A stretch of 64,000 bases of DNA from Effrenium voratum (Eukaryota > Sar > Dinophyceae > Suessiales > Symbiodiniaceae), in assembly GCA_963377175.1 (NCBI GenBank), contig CAUJNA010001879.1:163201-227200 (forward strand). Reading direction: 5' to 3'. Position numbers and translations under genes: made by a program. The notes under the pieces are model-generated. The model was not told where the DNA came from, did no database searches, and was given only the letters and a program-made list of their open reading frames with translations. This document shows positions 1 to 8,374 of this stretch, piece by piece. Each line of letters starts with the position of its first letter. The first letter of the stretch is position 1.

Positions 1-145
1 ATTACGCTTACTGCATCGTGCCTACCTCTTGTAAATAATCCATGTAATAATTTACTATATCTAACAAATTTAGGATCGTCGGCATGATCGTCTATAACGA
101 TTAATATTGAATGTAGTTTCTTTATCTTTTTGATTTCATATAATT
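1..145 (-). pseudogene. Continuation of the packaging ATPase in a shifted frame (Walker B half, cut by window edge)
   Basis: Translating the minus strand one base out of step with the 122-490 frame gives an open frame to base 1. It contains a Walker B strand with two acidic residues (ILIVIDDHADD) and a downstream FTRGRH motif, both typical of A32-like packaging ATPases of virophages and Polinton-like viruses. The open part of this frame starts at about 150, so the break lies between about 128 and 150, in a stretch holding a run of five A. One missing base, or a -1 slip, explains it; no canonical slippery heptamer is present. The C-terminus is outside the window. Confidence 0.65.
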
Positions 146-490
146 AATTATTTTCTTCTGTCTTTCAATTACATTTTCTAAATCACTTGGATTATAGTTA
201 TCAAAATAAATTTGTTCTTTTTCATCATCCACGTGCAATTCATCCCTGATATATTTTTTAACTTCTGTAAAGGTTGGGTCATTATGAACGCTGGGGGAAA
301 ATATAAATATTCTTGCAAATGAATTTCTATAAACATTTAAGATAAGGTTCTGAACCAAGACTGTTTTGCCACCTGTCGAACTCGCAACTATAATACTTCT
401 AAATGGTAATTTTGGCACGTGCTCATATTTAGATTGTTTGAATTCATATTCAGTTATGTTTATTGGCTTTATTATTGGAACATCTGACAT
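122..490 (-). CDS. DNA-packaging ATPase (A32/FtsK-HerA type), N-terminal part with Walker A
   Basis: This encodes 122 residues from an ATG at 490. In protist DNA viruses this ATPase pumps the genome into the capsid. A short N-terminal segment ends in a Lys-Leu-Pro-Phe stretch and a beta strand, followed by a Walker A P-loop (ASSTGGKT, about residues 36-43) and a hydrophobic strand (IFIFSPS, about 62-68), the usual order in this family. The frame stops at 122-124. The matching Walker B half continues in another frame just beyond, so the gene is split by a frameshift near 124-145. It is divergent from the gene at 543. Intact relatives are usually well over 200 residues. The family call rests on the P-loop here plus the Walker B segment next door. 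Confidence 0.72.
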   Translation of the reverse strand: MSDVPIIKPINITEYEFKQSKYEHVPKLPFRSIIVASSTGGKTVLVQNLILNVYRNSFARIFIFSPSVHNDPTFTEVKKYIRDELHVDDEKEQIYFDNYNPSDLENVIERQKKIINYMKSKR

Positions 491-542
491 AATAAAATAA
501 TATTAAAGTTATTTAGAAAATATTTTATATTGATTATTTTAT
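491..542. promoter_or_regulatory. Divergent AT-rich promoter gap
   Basis: This 52-bp gap separates the leftward ATPase start (490) from the rightward ATG (543) and consists of A/T runs. The rightward start is preceded directly by ATTATTTTAT. Similar T/A strings sit directly before the ATGs at 1093 (TTATTATTTATA) and 1659 (TATATATTTTAC). This may be a shared late-type promoter, but the base composition makes chance matches easy. Confidence 0.3.
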
Positions 543-830
543 ATGAATAGAAGCTATTCAGATTATATCAATATAATAAATGAAGTAGAGAATATAGAAC
601 AAGTTGTTATAACTGATAATAGATTTAAAAAAATATGTTATTTTGTTTTAGAATTAATTAAGTTTGTGATACAATATGTCAAAAAAAAATGTAAATATTA
701 CTATAAATGGGAAGAAAGAAAAAGAATAAGACTGAACCAGTTGTTTCTTCAACTGATGAAGAAAAAGAAGAAGTTGTTAAAGAAACATCAGTTATTGAGT
801 TTGCTTGTCCAATGTGTAAAAAGATGTTAG
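543..830 (+). CDS. Hypothetical small protein, possibly frame-disrupted
   Basis: This is an open frame of 95 codons. The first half is acidic then hydrophobic (a LELIKFVIQYV stretch near residues 37-47), which could be a membrane or packing helix. The second half is a lysine/leucine run read out of phase through the next gene (707 onward), so it is probably not the true C-terminus. The change in character falls at an A-run at 681-689. A second ATG at 676 in another frame opens a short frame of 17 codons. I cannot tell which of these starts is used, and I do not recognise the protein. Confidence 0.35.
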   Translation: MNRSYSDYINIINEVENIEQVVITDNRFKKICYFVLELIKFVIQYVKKKCKYYYKWEERKRIRLNQLFLQLMKKKKKLLKKHQLLSLLVQCVKRC

Positions 831-1065
831 AGATTAAAAATGAAATAGAATTCAAAAAAAAAGAAATTGTAAATGTTCGTGTATTCCGACAAGTTTCAAA
901 ATTAGTAAAAATGATAAGAAAATGAATATTGATAAAACTAAAGACAGTATCAACTTAGAAACAGATGTTCATAATATTGCTATTCGCTTTGGGAGGGGAG
1001 TTACTCCATCCGAGAATGGCGAAAAGGAAACACAGGAAACGATACGCGAAATGATGAAAAAATAA
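707..1065 (+). CDS. Small Cys-rich (zinc-ribbon-like) protein split by a frameshift in an A9 run
   Basis: From ATG 707 a lysine- and glutamate-rich N-terminus leads to a CPMC pair (about residues 35-38). The 707 frame ends at 925, but its last part looks out of frame. Moving one base back inside the A9 run at 854-862 opens a frame that begins NCKCSC, continues with an acidic hydrophilic tail and stops at 1063-1065. The two Cys clusters then lie about 20 residues apart, as in a zinc ribbon. The run contains the heptamer A AAA AAA in the right phase for -1 ribosomal slippage, so programmed frameshifting, decay and a sequencing indel are all possible. A role in transcription would be a guess. 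Confidence 0.5.
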
Positions 1066-1092
1066 TTAAAAGTAGTTCTATTATTATTTATA

Positions 1093-1596
1093 ATGCAAGA
1101 TGTTATAAATAATATTCTTAAATTCATTGATGTAAAAGAATTGAAATTAAATAACTTTATTGAAGAATATAACGAAAATGATATATTAATTAATTTTGTT
1201 AATGACTTTAGAAATAGTAAAATTGATTTTAACATGTTTTATAATTCTATTAATTATGCTGATTTATTTGAACAATCAGATTTAAAATTTTATTGTAAAA
1301 GAATATATTCATATACTTTAAGATTTATTGCTAATTATGATAATAAAAATGCTATTCAGTTTTATGAAATTACATTGAGAAAAATGAATAATATTTACAA
1401 AAATAGTAACATTAATGTTGTTAATGTGTTTGAATGTATTAAATGTTTAATAATTTATATTACAGATAATATTGAAAAGTTTCATAAATATTCAAAATTT
1501 AGAAAAACTATTATTTGTAATTTAATTGGTAAATTGAATAATAATTTAACGAGTTACACAATAACTAATTTTGAATTGACTTATAATGATATATGA
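1093..1596 (+). CDS. Hypothetical protein, 167 residues, Asn/Ile-rich
   Basis: This is the longest intact frame of the island, starting at ATG 1093 just after a TTATTATTTATA string and ending at TGA near 1596. It is rich in Asn, Ile, Tyr and Lys as expected from the base composition, with alternating helix-like stretches and no signal peptide or clear membrane segment. I see no catalytic motif and recognise no family. It lies 27 bp after the Cys-rich gene and about 60 bp before the next gene, on the same strand, consistent with a compact viral gene order. Confidence 0.62.
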   Translation: MQDVINNILKFIDVKELKLNNFIEEYNENDILINFVNDFRNSKIDFNMFYNSINYADLFEQSDLKFYCKRIYSYTLRFIANYDNKNAIQFYEITLRKMNNIYKNSNINVVNVFECIKCLIIYITDNIEKFHKYSKFRKTIICNLIGKLNNNLTSYTITNFELTYNDI

Positions 1597-1658
1597 TTTT
1601 GTAAAATAAAAGTTTAGTTTTAAAAGTTTTATTTTATAATATAATATATATATTTTAC

Positions 1659-1932
1659 ATGGATGAAGGATTAGAAAAGATTGTTAAAAAAACTGAACAA
1701 GGTTTTAGAACAGAATAAGAATATTTTAGAAATCTTGCAAGAAATGGAAAAGAAGAAACCTTTAACAAACAGTTATCAAAGTAAAGAAGTAGATAGAACC
1801 AATGGTGAATATAAAAATAAAAGAAATATTTATTTAAACAAACTTAATAACAAAGAAATTAAAGAACCGAAGGCTTCAACTATGACATTTTATCAAATTG
1901 ACTATGATGAAGATACGGGGGTTTATTCATAG
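1659..1932 (+). CDS. Hypothetical coiled-coil-like protein split by a +1 frameshift in an A7 run
   Basis: ATG 1659 follows TATATATTTTAC and opens a frame that stops after 19 codons. Skipping one base in the A7 run at 1686-1692 continues into a frame of over 80 codons ending at TAG 1930-1932. The part next to the break has leucine and isoleucine spaced like a short coiled coil (KVLEQNKNILEILQEM). The C-terminal end is acidic with a YDEDTG stretch. The natural start and the long downstream frame make a single broken gene likely. A second in-frame ATG at 1663 is closed at once by TAG. I do not recognise the family. Confidence 0.5.
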
Positions 1933-1983
1933 ATAATAATCCAACGACAAAACAGCATGTTTTTCTTGAAATTAGGTGGGGTT

Positions 1984-1998
1984 CCCCCTTTTTTGGGG
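1984..1998. terminator. Small GC hairpin after the last island gene
   Basis: CCCC, six T and GGGG form a perfect 4-bp stem about 50 bases after the stop at 1932, in otherwise A/T-only DNA. It is the only GC-rich spot nearby. It could mark a transcript end, but the stem is short and the G/C string also resembles fragments seen in the host part. Confidence 0.25.
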
Positions 1999-2103
1999 CG
2001 ACAGTTTATTTATATTATGTTATTATAATATAAATTAACATTGTAAAACTTTATAACCTTTCATTATACCATAGTTATACTCTATAAAATTTGTTTTTGT
2101 GAT

Positions 2104-2433
2104 TCTTTTTTAATGAATGAACATAACCTTGCCCATAATATTTCTACAAAATTTATGATAAAAATATTGCAAGATAATTTATCATAATTTTTGGAATGAT
2201 ATTTTTGAAAATTTATTTTTTGAAAACTTTTTTTGGAAAATATTATTTGGAAAATATTATTTGGAAAATATTATTTTGAAAATATTATTTTTTGAAGATA
2301 TTATTTTTTGACAATATGTTTTTTGAATTATTTTTTTTGAAGATATTATTTTTTTGAAAATATTATTTGATGAAAATATTACTTTTTTGAACAATATTTT
2401 TTTTTTTTAATGAATGAGCTTAACCTTGCCCAT
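2104..2433. repeat. 25-bp direct repeat bracketing an AT-rich tandem array at the island edge
   Basis: The string AATGAATGA followed by TAACCTTGCCCAT occurs at about 2112-2136 and again at 2409-2433, with 23 of 25 bases identical and a T-run before each. Between the copies lie about a dozen degenerate 15-19 bp units of the form TTTTTTGAAAATATTAT (about 2185-2408). The second copy stops exactly where base composition rises towards host values. This could be a terminal repeat, a replication or integration region, or a local duplication. The opposite end of the element is outside the window, so I cannot tell whether it is also a terminal repeat. Confidence 0.6.
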
Positions 2434-3000
2434 GCATCCTACCATCAATAACCATATCATATGAACCACCCTATACTTCTATTTCCCCACAAGCATCCTA
2501 ACAATGACAAGAATGATGGAATAGAAAATGAGAAAATGTGACTTTTTTGATGGATTTTGAGGTTGAGACTGTTATGAAATGTTTTGAGTGGAAATATGCA
2601 TAATGAATAAGGATGACGATTTGAATAGTGAACAAATGGTTGAAAAATGCTGTTCTTGCGTAGGGGGGGGGGGCACGCTAGGATACCATAAAAAGATGGG
2701 CAAGGCCCACCCTAACTCCTGGACGCTTAAAATCTGCGAAAAGGATCGATCCTGGACTCTCGCCCTTTGCCATGTCCCAACGTCCGGGTCTCCGGGCCAG
2801 GGCACAAAAGAGCGACCTGCAAAACACACGCGGCTCGGGCGGGTGCTTTCATTGAACTGTTTGGCAGCGGGCCTCTTTGTCTTTGTGGGCTTGAGGGGCA
2901 AGATTGAGTGTTTGTGTTGTCAGCTATTAGGCTATCAAGGGTTCTTTCTTTCTTTTTGGATTTGATACATGAGCCCGTGGTGCAACCACTTTCGAGACAC
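2434..3000. other. Transition into host DNA, no resolved gene
   Basis: Base composition changes over 2434-2640 from A/T-rich to balanced. A G9 run lies near 2665. Both strands have open frames over 2700-2960, but no splice-consistent chain emerges. The minus-strand reading over about 2730-2930 has plausible composition; I leave it unassigned. Confidence 0.4.
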
Positions 3001-3111
3001 CTCTTGAAAACAAAATGCGGCACCTGGCGTCACCGTTTGGCTAGTTGTTTTCAAAGGAACCTGCCAACCGCCACCAACAGAGGCTGGGTTTGACAATTTC
3101 ACAACGAAGCT
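3001..3111 (-). CDS. Candidate internal exon, 37 codons
   Basis: On the minus strand an acceptor GATGCAG at 3112 opens a frame of exactly 37 codons, which ends at a GTGTCT donor following CAAGAG at 3001. The translation begins SFVVKLSNPASVGGGW and has ordinary protein composition. Both ends are phase 0. The opposite strand is also open, so this is a candidate only. No family recognised. Confidence 0.38.
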
Positions 3112-3223
3112 CTGCATCCCAAGATTTACTTGGCTGCCCCCTGCCCGAGCAGTTTAACGTTTTTGAAGGCCAATAGCAACAATCATCACCTCACCAGAAA
3201 CTAAAGCCTAAAGATATATATAC

Positions 3224-3330
3224 ATATGGGTGTGGCTCAAAAAACCGGTACCGAAATGAAACCTGGTAAGTGGAAACATGGACCAAAACCCGCGTAACCC
3301 CTCCTGCTTAATTTTGAGCCACAGCCATAT
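3224..3330. repeat. fam4 element (GGTGTGGCTC ends), copy 1
   Basis: The ends GGGTGTGGCTCAAAA and TTTTGAGCCACAGCC are inverted repeats, about 107 bp in all. A second copy in the opposite orientation is at 32743-32852. The ends contain CTGTGG/CCACAG, as in fam1 and fam3, and could supply a GT or GC donor and a CAG acceptor. I did not find a clear exon pair around this copy. Confidence 0.6.
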
Positions 3331-3584
3331 ATTATATAAAGTGGTTAGTGGACATGCATCCCCCAAAGATGTCCATCCCTTAAGATTGCCCTCAGAAATA
3401 TTTTCCAGATCTCCGAGGTGGCAAGGGTCCGGGACCAATTGAACTGACCAGTTTTTAAACCTCCCTCCCCTCAATGCCCTTTAAAAGAATGGCTGTGGGT
3501 TCCAATTTTTGATGATGACGATCCCGCAAGGTAAACCATGAAATATGAACCTAACCATTGTCTTAATTCCGCTGCCCCTGATTG

Positions 3585-3690
3585 GTGGTTTGGATTCGTG
3601 GTTTGGTGGTTCAGGGGTGGTGTCCCATTTGCCCTCAAAGCTGTGGGTTCTTAGTTCTTACTTCCCAAACCACCTATCCAAACCACCAAC
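3585..3690. repeat. fam7 element (GGTGGTTTGG ends)
   Basis: GGTGGTTTGGAT at the left is inverted as ATCCAAACCACC at the right, about 106 bp in all. Other copies are at 46529-46620 and 63447-63524. No exon junction could be assigned. Confidence 0.5.
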
Positions 3691-3828
3691 CTGACGGACC
3701 TGATTCATGGTGGCCTGCCTGAATCCTACTGTGGACGAACCCATTTCGCCCCAGCTCAGAAACCCTGGTTTCTGATTTCCCCTGTAAATCCCAACACACC
3801 ATGGCTTCAAAGTGGTGCGAAATGAGTT

Positions 3829-3955
3829 CATAATCAAACCCTGGTACAAACATGGTGAACCCAGAACCATGTAAGGAATTTGAACGGCGGCGAAGGCACC
3901 CATCTCCGGCTGGGACTGTCCCTAACATTCATCTACCCATGTGTTGATTGTGACT
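3829..3955. repeat. fam12 element, copy 1
   Basis: The left end ATAATCAAA and the right end TTGATTGTGACT are imperfect inverted repeats. The interior (CCAGAACCATGTAA, GGCTGGGACTG, CATCTACCCA) matches the copy at 51421-51551 across its whole length. A degenerate fam1 piece, CTGTGGACGAA, starts upstream at 3729. Confidence 0.55.
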
Positions 3956-4085
3956 CAAATGCCCCTCTCCAAAGAAAATGTCAAAAAGGAAGAAGCTTCC
4001 CTGTCAAGTTGGCCCATCTGGGATACACAGAACATGAACTCTTTTCCGAGCCGTGTTCCATATAAAGTCCACCCTAAACTGAAAC

Positions 4086-4294
4086 ATGGGTTTGGAGGAT
4101 TTCGCAACCGTGACACAGACCCTCAGTGCAGCTGGCTGCGCGGTCGGTGCCGGCCCCGAGGGCCCGCGCCCCCGCTTTGCCCCGTGGCCGTCGCATCGGA
4201 TGTGGTCCGTCCTCAAAGGCGAGTTCGAGGCTAAGGTTGGGCTCTTTTCCTTCTCTGGGGTGGTGGAAAGCATCTCAAAGCCTCTAGGACCCAT
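4086..4294. other. GC-rich coding-like segment, strand unresolved
   Basis: The plus strand has an ATG at 4086, the first after an in-frame TGA, opening 50 codons with high GC at third positions and ending at an AAG|GTTGGG donor (4235). A strong acceptor CCCCAACAG at 4419 follows in matching phase. The minus strand over 4090-4288 is equally open and protein-like, and neighbouring exons (5122-5594) are on the minus strand. One of these is probably a real exon; the sequence alone does not decide which. Confidence 0.35.
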
Positions 4295-4559
4295 TTGGAT
4301 ATTGCTGCGGACAGTTTAGGACAGCTTGGGGCAGTTTGGGACAGCTTGGGACAAACAGTTTGGGATATGGGTCTGTCTTTTTGTTTACAGGAAGCTCGTC
4401 TTTTTTTCTTCCCCAACAGCTGAAAGCTTTGGCAGGAGACCCCTGCCCAAATAGGCTCCGGAATGGTCCGGGGCGGCCCTGAACTAAGGTTCCACGAGGG
4501 TTCCACCACGGTCGGCCCTTAGCACCAAAAAGAGCGCCGCGTGCTGTTGGGGATATCAC

Positions 4560-4640
4560 CTGGGTTTATTCTGTAGTCTATTTTAGTAGGGGAACCCCAC
4601 CCCCAAAAAGTTGGCAAAGGGGCACTACTGGGGGACCTAG
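4560..4640. mobile_element. fam2 element, 5'-truncated copy
   Basis: The fam2 interior (CTATTTTAGTAGGGG) and intact right end (GGGGGACCTAG) are present; the left terminal repeat is lost. Orientation matches all other fam2 copies. Splicing on either strand can give an open frame into a nearby stop, so the host gene is unresolved. Confidence 0.55.
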
Positions 4641-5121
4641 CTTCTGATCCAAAGAAGCAAGACAAAAGGCACCACTGAAGATGTGGGTGTTTGAGGCTTG
4701 GAAAATGAAGCAGCAGGCTCACTGGATTTCTCCCCCTAAACTTGATCAAGGATCAGGTGTCAAAACCTGGGGTTTTTTGGGACTGGAGCATTTGGGAACA
4801 GCTTACAGGAAACCACAAGGCATGGTCTCACTTCCTGCGATTGGGCAAAGAATGTCGATCAACTTGTTCGCTGAAGTGGTCGTGACCAAATTCCCAAGGA
4901 GCTCTGGGAGCGAGTGGACTGTTCGGGGCTCCTTTTTCGCTGGAACCAGCAAGTTCTGGGCAAACTAAGCTCACGAACCACTAAGTTGCAGTTCTTTGAG
5001 TGGCAACCCAATGTTAGACCTGAATTTGTGTTGTACTTTTAGTTAGATGTTCAACCCACACACGCCGGGTGAAACATTCGCCCACATCTATCCTCCAAGT
5101 GGGGTCAACTGTTGGTGTACA

Positions 5122-5594
5122 TCACCTGCATACTGTCTGGTTTCGGTGTTGGCAATGGTGAAATCGGTTCAGCTCTAAGCGGAATGAAGCCTGGAAGCCT
5201 GGGGTGCTCTTGGAGCTCCCTGAAACCACCCCTGGCCTTTTGCGTCTCTCGCTTCCGGGGGGCGAAACTTTGCCACGGGGTCCATCCCAACTGAAGTCCA
5301 GCCTGTTCTAAGTGGTGGTTTGGATTGGTGGGGTGGTTAGGGCTGGTTTCCAGTAGAGAGGGTAGACAAATTGGGTACCCTTCCGAAGTCTATAGGGGAA
5401 CCCTCCCCGGGCACTGGGGGACCTAGAAATGGGAAGCTGACAATTTAGGGAACCAAAGGACCCCAGACGCCGCGTTTCTGAGCTTCCGCGCTTCTGCACG
5501 TCTCTCTGCCCGCAGGCCCACTCAGGCTCCTGGTGGTGCCTCAGCCCCGTCGACTCGGAGGTCTGGACCAAGTTGCCAGGCGCCGGAGGAAAAA
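5122..5594 (-). CDS. Two-exon C-terminal gene part, intron built on fam2
   Basis: Exon 1 runs from about 5594 to 5423. Its reading is polar, ends QLPIS and breaks at CTAG|GTCCCC, the fam2 terminal repeat, with two bases of the next codon. The proposed intron (5303-5422, 120 nt) contains a shortened fam2 copy plus a fam7-like fragment. Exon 2 (5302-5122) begins after TAGAACAG, is rich in Arg, Ser and Pro, and stops at TGA 5122-5124 after 59 full codons. Phases agree. An alternative acceptor in the same region would give another open frame. The 5' end of exon 1 is uncertain and no family is recognised. Confidence 0.48.
5343..5426. mobile_element. fam2 element, internally shortened copy
   Basis: It has a left remnant TTTCCAGTAGAGAG, the interior GTCTATAGGGGAACCC and an intact right end CTGGGGGACCTAG. 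It lies wholly in the intron of the minus-strand gene at 5122-5594. Confidence 0.6.
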
Positions 5595-7353
5595 CTCGAT
5601 GCTATAACATATATGTATATACATATAACATATCTGGGCTGCCCTCAGCTCAGGGGATGGCTGGGAGCCATCAAGGTATAATGCATAAATATGTGTGTAT
5701 ATCTACATATATTTATATTTATGCATTAGTCGGGAAATTGTAAGGGGACCCTTTGTGGTCATCATTTCGTTGTGCTTTGTCCACCAACCAATTCTGAGGT
5801 GGTTCCATGGTGAAATTCATAGCCATATCCAGTAGTGATAGATTGCCTTTGAAGCCAACAGTGATCTACGATGGTACGCCAAGGCTGATGACTCTGGAGT
5901 TCAAGGATTGCATATTCACGCACCCCTTACCGGGAATTGTGGTACCTGTAGGATGGCGTTGAGAGATAAAAAGGGTCCAATATTGGACCAACCTGCGGAT
6001 AGATCGAAATAGCTTCCCCCCGAAACACATGTAGGTGTTCCTTGTGGCTTCCCTGCAAACCAACCTGCCTCTCCTCTCAAAACATGTACTAAGACCATTC
6101 CAGTCCTAGATGCGGGCCTTCCGACCGTTCAAGTGGATTCTTGTAGATCGATCTGGAAGACAAATGCAAAATATTCCTCAAATAGGCTAAGCATGGATTG
6201 GGTAGTGCGGTGATTGAAATCCAAGTTGAGTCCAAGTTTGGACCCTACTTGAAGTACTTGCCTTTGCGGTCACAGTAGCGTCGCTGCCTTCTTCGGAACC
6301 CAAAAATGGTTAGGACACCAGGAGTCCGTGGGTGGCGAGTAACTAATCCGCAGTTTAATTGGTGCCTTCGTAGCGTGCGGTTAGCTAACGTAATAACAAA
6401 AGTGATAAGAAGAAAGAACCTGTTGAAGAAAGCGAACAAAAACCACCCTCGCCATATGATTAAATTACCAGTGGATCCATTTGCCTGAGTATATAGGGAA
6501 CCATTAAGAGAAACAGCCTTTGAAACCTAAAATCAAACATAGCCTAGCAGGTTGCCAAAACGTGCAACTTCTTTTGCACGACAAGAGTTCTCCGAGATTA
6601 GTCCAAAATTGTTTCTGTCCTCATATTGCTGGATAAGTGTGTGTGTGTGAGTGTGTCTGTGTAGGTGTGCAATGTGCGTGCGTGTGTGCGCGTGCGTGCG
6701 TTTGCACGGGCGTCTGGGAGCGTGTGTGGGATCGGATGCTTTTGAGGGTACCCTGTGTTGTGTTTGGTCTAATGCGGAACCATAAGGAACCCCCCCCCAT
6801 TTCGGGTTCCCGTATTTTGAGACAAAGCCTGGCTCCTATACGGACAGTTGGTGAGTCTGCCCCGGAGCCACTACACTCCGGGAGTTGAGGAGAAACATAG
6901 AGGGGCCATGTGCGTATGCAGACATTCAGACTGAGAGGCTGTGATCCATTGATCTGTCGAAGCCCAACTCTGGGTCAAACATTTTCTCAGCTAAAGGGAC
7001 CTGGAAAGTCAAAAGGCCGCCTTGGGGCAGGTGAGTTCTATTTGTTGCTGAGAGCACGAGCCGATGGTCCAAGTAGCTCGTACTTGTGTCCTTAGACATT
7101 TGTATCTGACAGATTCCCTTCAACCAAGCCAAAAAAACTGCCACTGCACATGTTCACGCTAGCCCCTGCTACTCTTTAAGGAGGGTGATGGACATTATCC
7201 AAAGGGGAAGTACGGGTGTGTCCTTTTTGATGGCACGTTTGGGGTTGTTTCCACGGGGAAACGAAAAGAATCCTGCCATTTTCCGGGGACTCATCCAACA
7301 GCGGAGGTTGTCAAAATTCGGGCATCCCCTTCTTTTTTTCCGGCGGAACGTAC
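5595..7353. other. Gene-poor stretch with TA-rich inverted repeat and a GT microsatellite
   Basis: TA-rich DNA at 5598-5730 contains an inverted repeat, TAATGCATAAATA near 5679 and TATTTATGCATTA near 5714, perhaps another small element. The region 6240-6490 has short open frames on both strands, including one ending KLPVDPFA, without clear splice partners. An imperfect GT/GTGC microsatellite occupies about 6635-6710. I see no convincing complete gene. Confidence 0.4.
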
Positions 7354-7544
7354 CGGCGACACCGAACAACTTGTTTTTCAGGGGCCATCTTCTTAACGAG
7401 GTGCCAGTGAAGCACCTTGGTCTCCGGGTACTTGCCGTCCATGACGCTCTCCCAGTTCCCAATGTTCACCACATCCGAGTGCATCCTCAGAAAACCTGAA
7501 ACCTCCCGTTCGGAAAGCTTCGCCAAGGGCGGCCAAATGCGTGC
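7354..7544 (-). CDS. Candidate internal exon, 63 codons
   Basis: A strong acceptor (CCTTTCTCTGTAG, then G) at 7545 opens a frame that stays open for 191 nt to a GTACGT donor at 7353. The translation begins ARIWPPLAKLSEREVSG, includes a His/Trp-rich stretch (VLHWHLVKK) and reads like a folded protein. It exits in phase 2. A coding-like run just upstream on the same strand (about 7570-7640, ending in a possible GTACTT donor) and another at 7700-7830 may be neighbouring exons. No family recognised. Confidence 0.55.
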
Positions 7545-8374
7545 CTACAGAGAAAGGATGTGAAGGGCAACATTCTTCAGTTCCAACCCGGGTCCAAGTA
7601 CCTTCTCGATCGGCACTTCTCTTCGCATGTGGACCTTAAAAAGCCTTCTGGAAAGTATATACTTGGACTCTCCGGGTTGGTGGAACATCTAGGGACAACC
7701 CATAAAAGTGTTTTCTGCCAAAATAGAAACCTTAGCCGCCAAGACGCCGGTCAACAAGTAAGGCCATACGAGCCGGTGGCTTATGACGTCCCAGAATCCA
7801 AGGGGTCTCCAGGAACCTAATTCAAGAGGTTTCCCCTTCGCAAAAGCCCGGTCCTGGGACGGAGTTTCTGAGTCCCTACATCTTGGCCCACATCTGAGGT
7901 GCTCCGAAACCAATGTATTCTGATTCTGACACATATATTAGGCTACCCTAAAAATCGATTAGACACGTCTTTTGAAACATCACCCCACCAAAAAGGAAAT
8001 GCGCTTGCGCATGGCGCTAACGGTAATCTCAAAACCATCCAACACGGGTTCCGGGGAGTTTTTGCTCACCCAAGGGCTCCAGTGACAGGCGAATCAAGTT
8101 GACACACTGGTCCCACTTGAGTGTTCGGCCAAGCTAGGATACAACCCACCTACACGTCCCAGGTGGGGATCACCTTGTTATCAGGTTACATGGCCAGCGA
8201 CCCAAGTCGCCAGCCACCAACTGGGCATTCGAAGATCCAAGCATTGAGTCTAGGGAATGGGCAGGCGCTCGCTCAAACCACTTCAGAGCCAGTGCCTGTG
8301 GCTCTCGGGGGGGTGAGACAGCGGTTCACCTTTAGGGAAATGAAGGGCAATTGAAAAAGCAAGCCGAAGAGCCT

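Larger units (their letters stand above)
1..2433. mobile_element. AT-rich virus-like island, right-hand end
   Basis: This segment is about 75-80% A+T, has short intergenic gaps and no introns, and carries a viral-type DNA-packaging ATPase; everything to its right is near 50% G+C and intron-rich. One gene points left and the others point right from a divergent promoter gap. The left end lies outside the window. The right edge coincides with a direct repeat and an AT-rich tandem array at 2104-2433. I infer the end of an integrated Polinton-like virus, virophage or large-DNA-virus fragment. A chimeric contig is the main alternative, because the left part is cut by the window edge. Confidence 0.6.

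Noticed and set aside
2185..2408. CRISPR-like spacing of the TTTTTTGAAAATATTAT units
   Set aside because: Units are degenerate and adjacent with no unique spacers of constant length, and there is no cas gene; it is an AT-rich tandem repeat.
4086..4678. A complete three-exon 77-residue plus-strand gene (4086-4235, 4420-4465, 4641-4678)
   Set aside because: Phases fit and a fam2 acceptor is used, but the minus strand supports an equally good model and neighbouring exons are minus; kept only as an unresolved segment.
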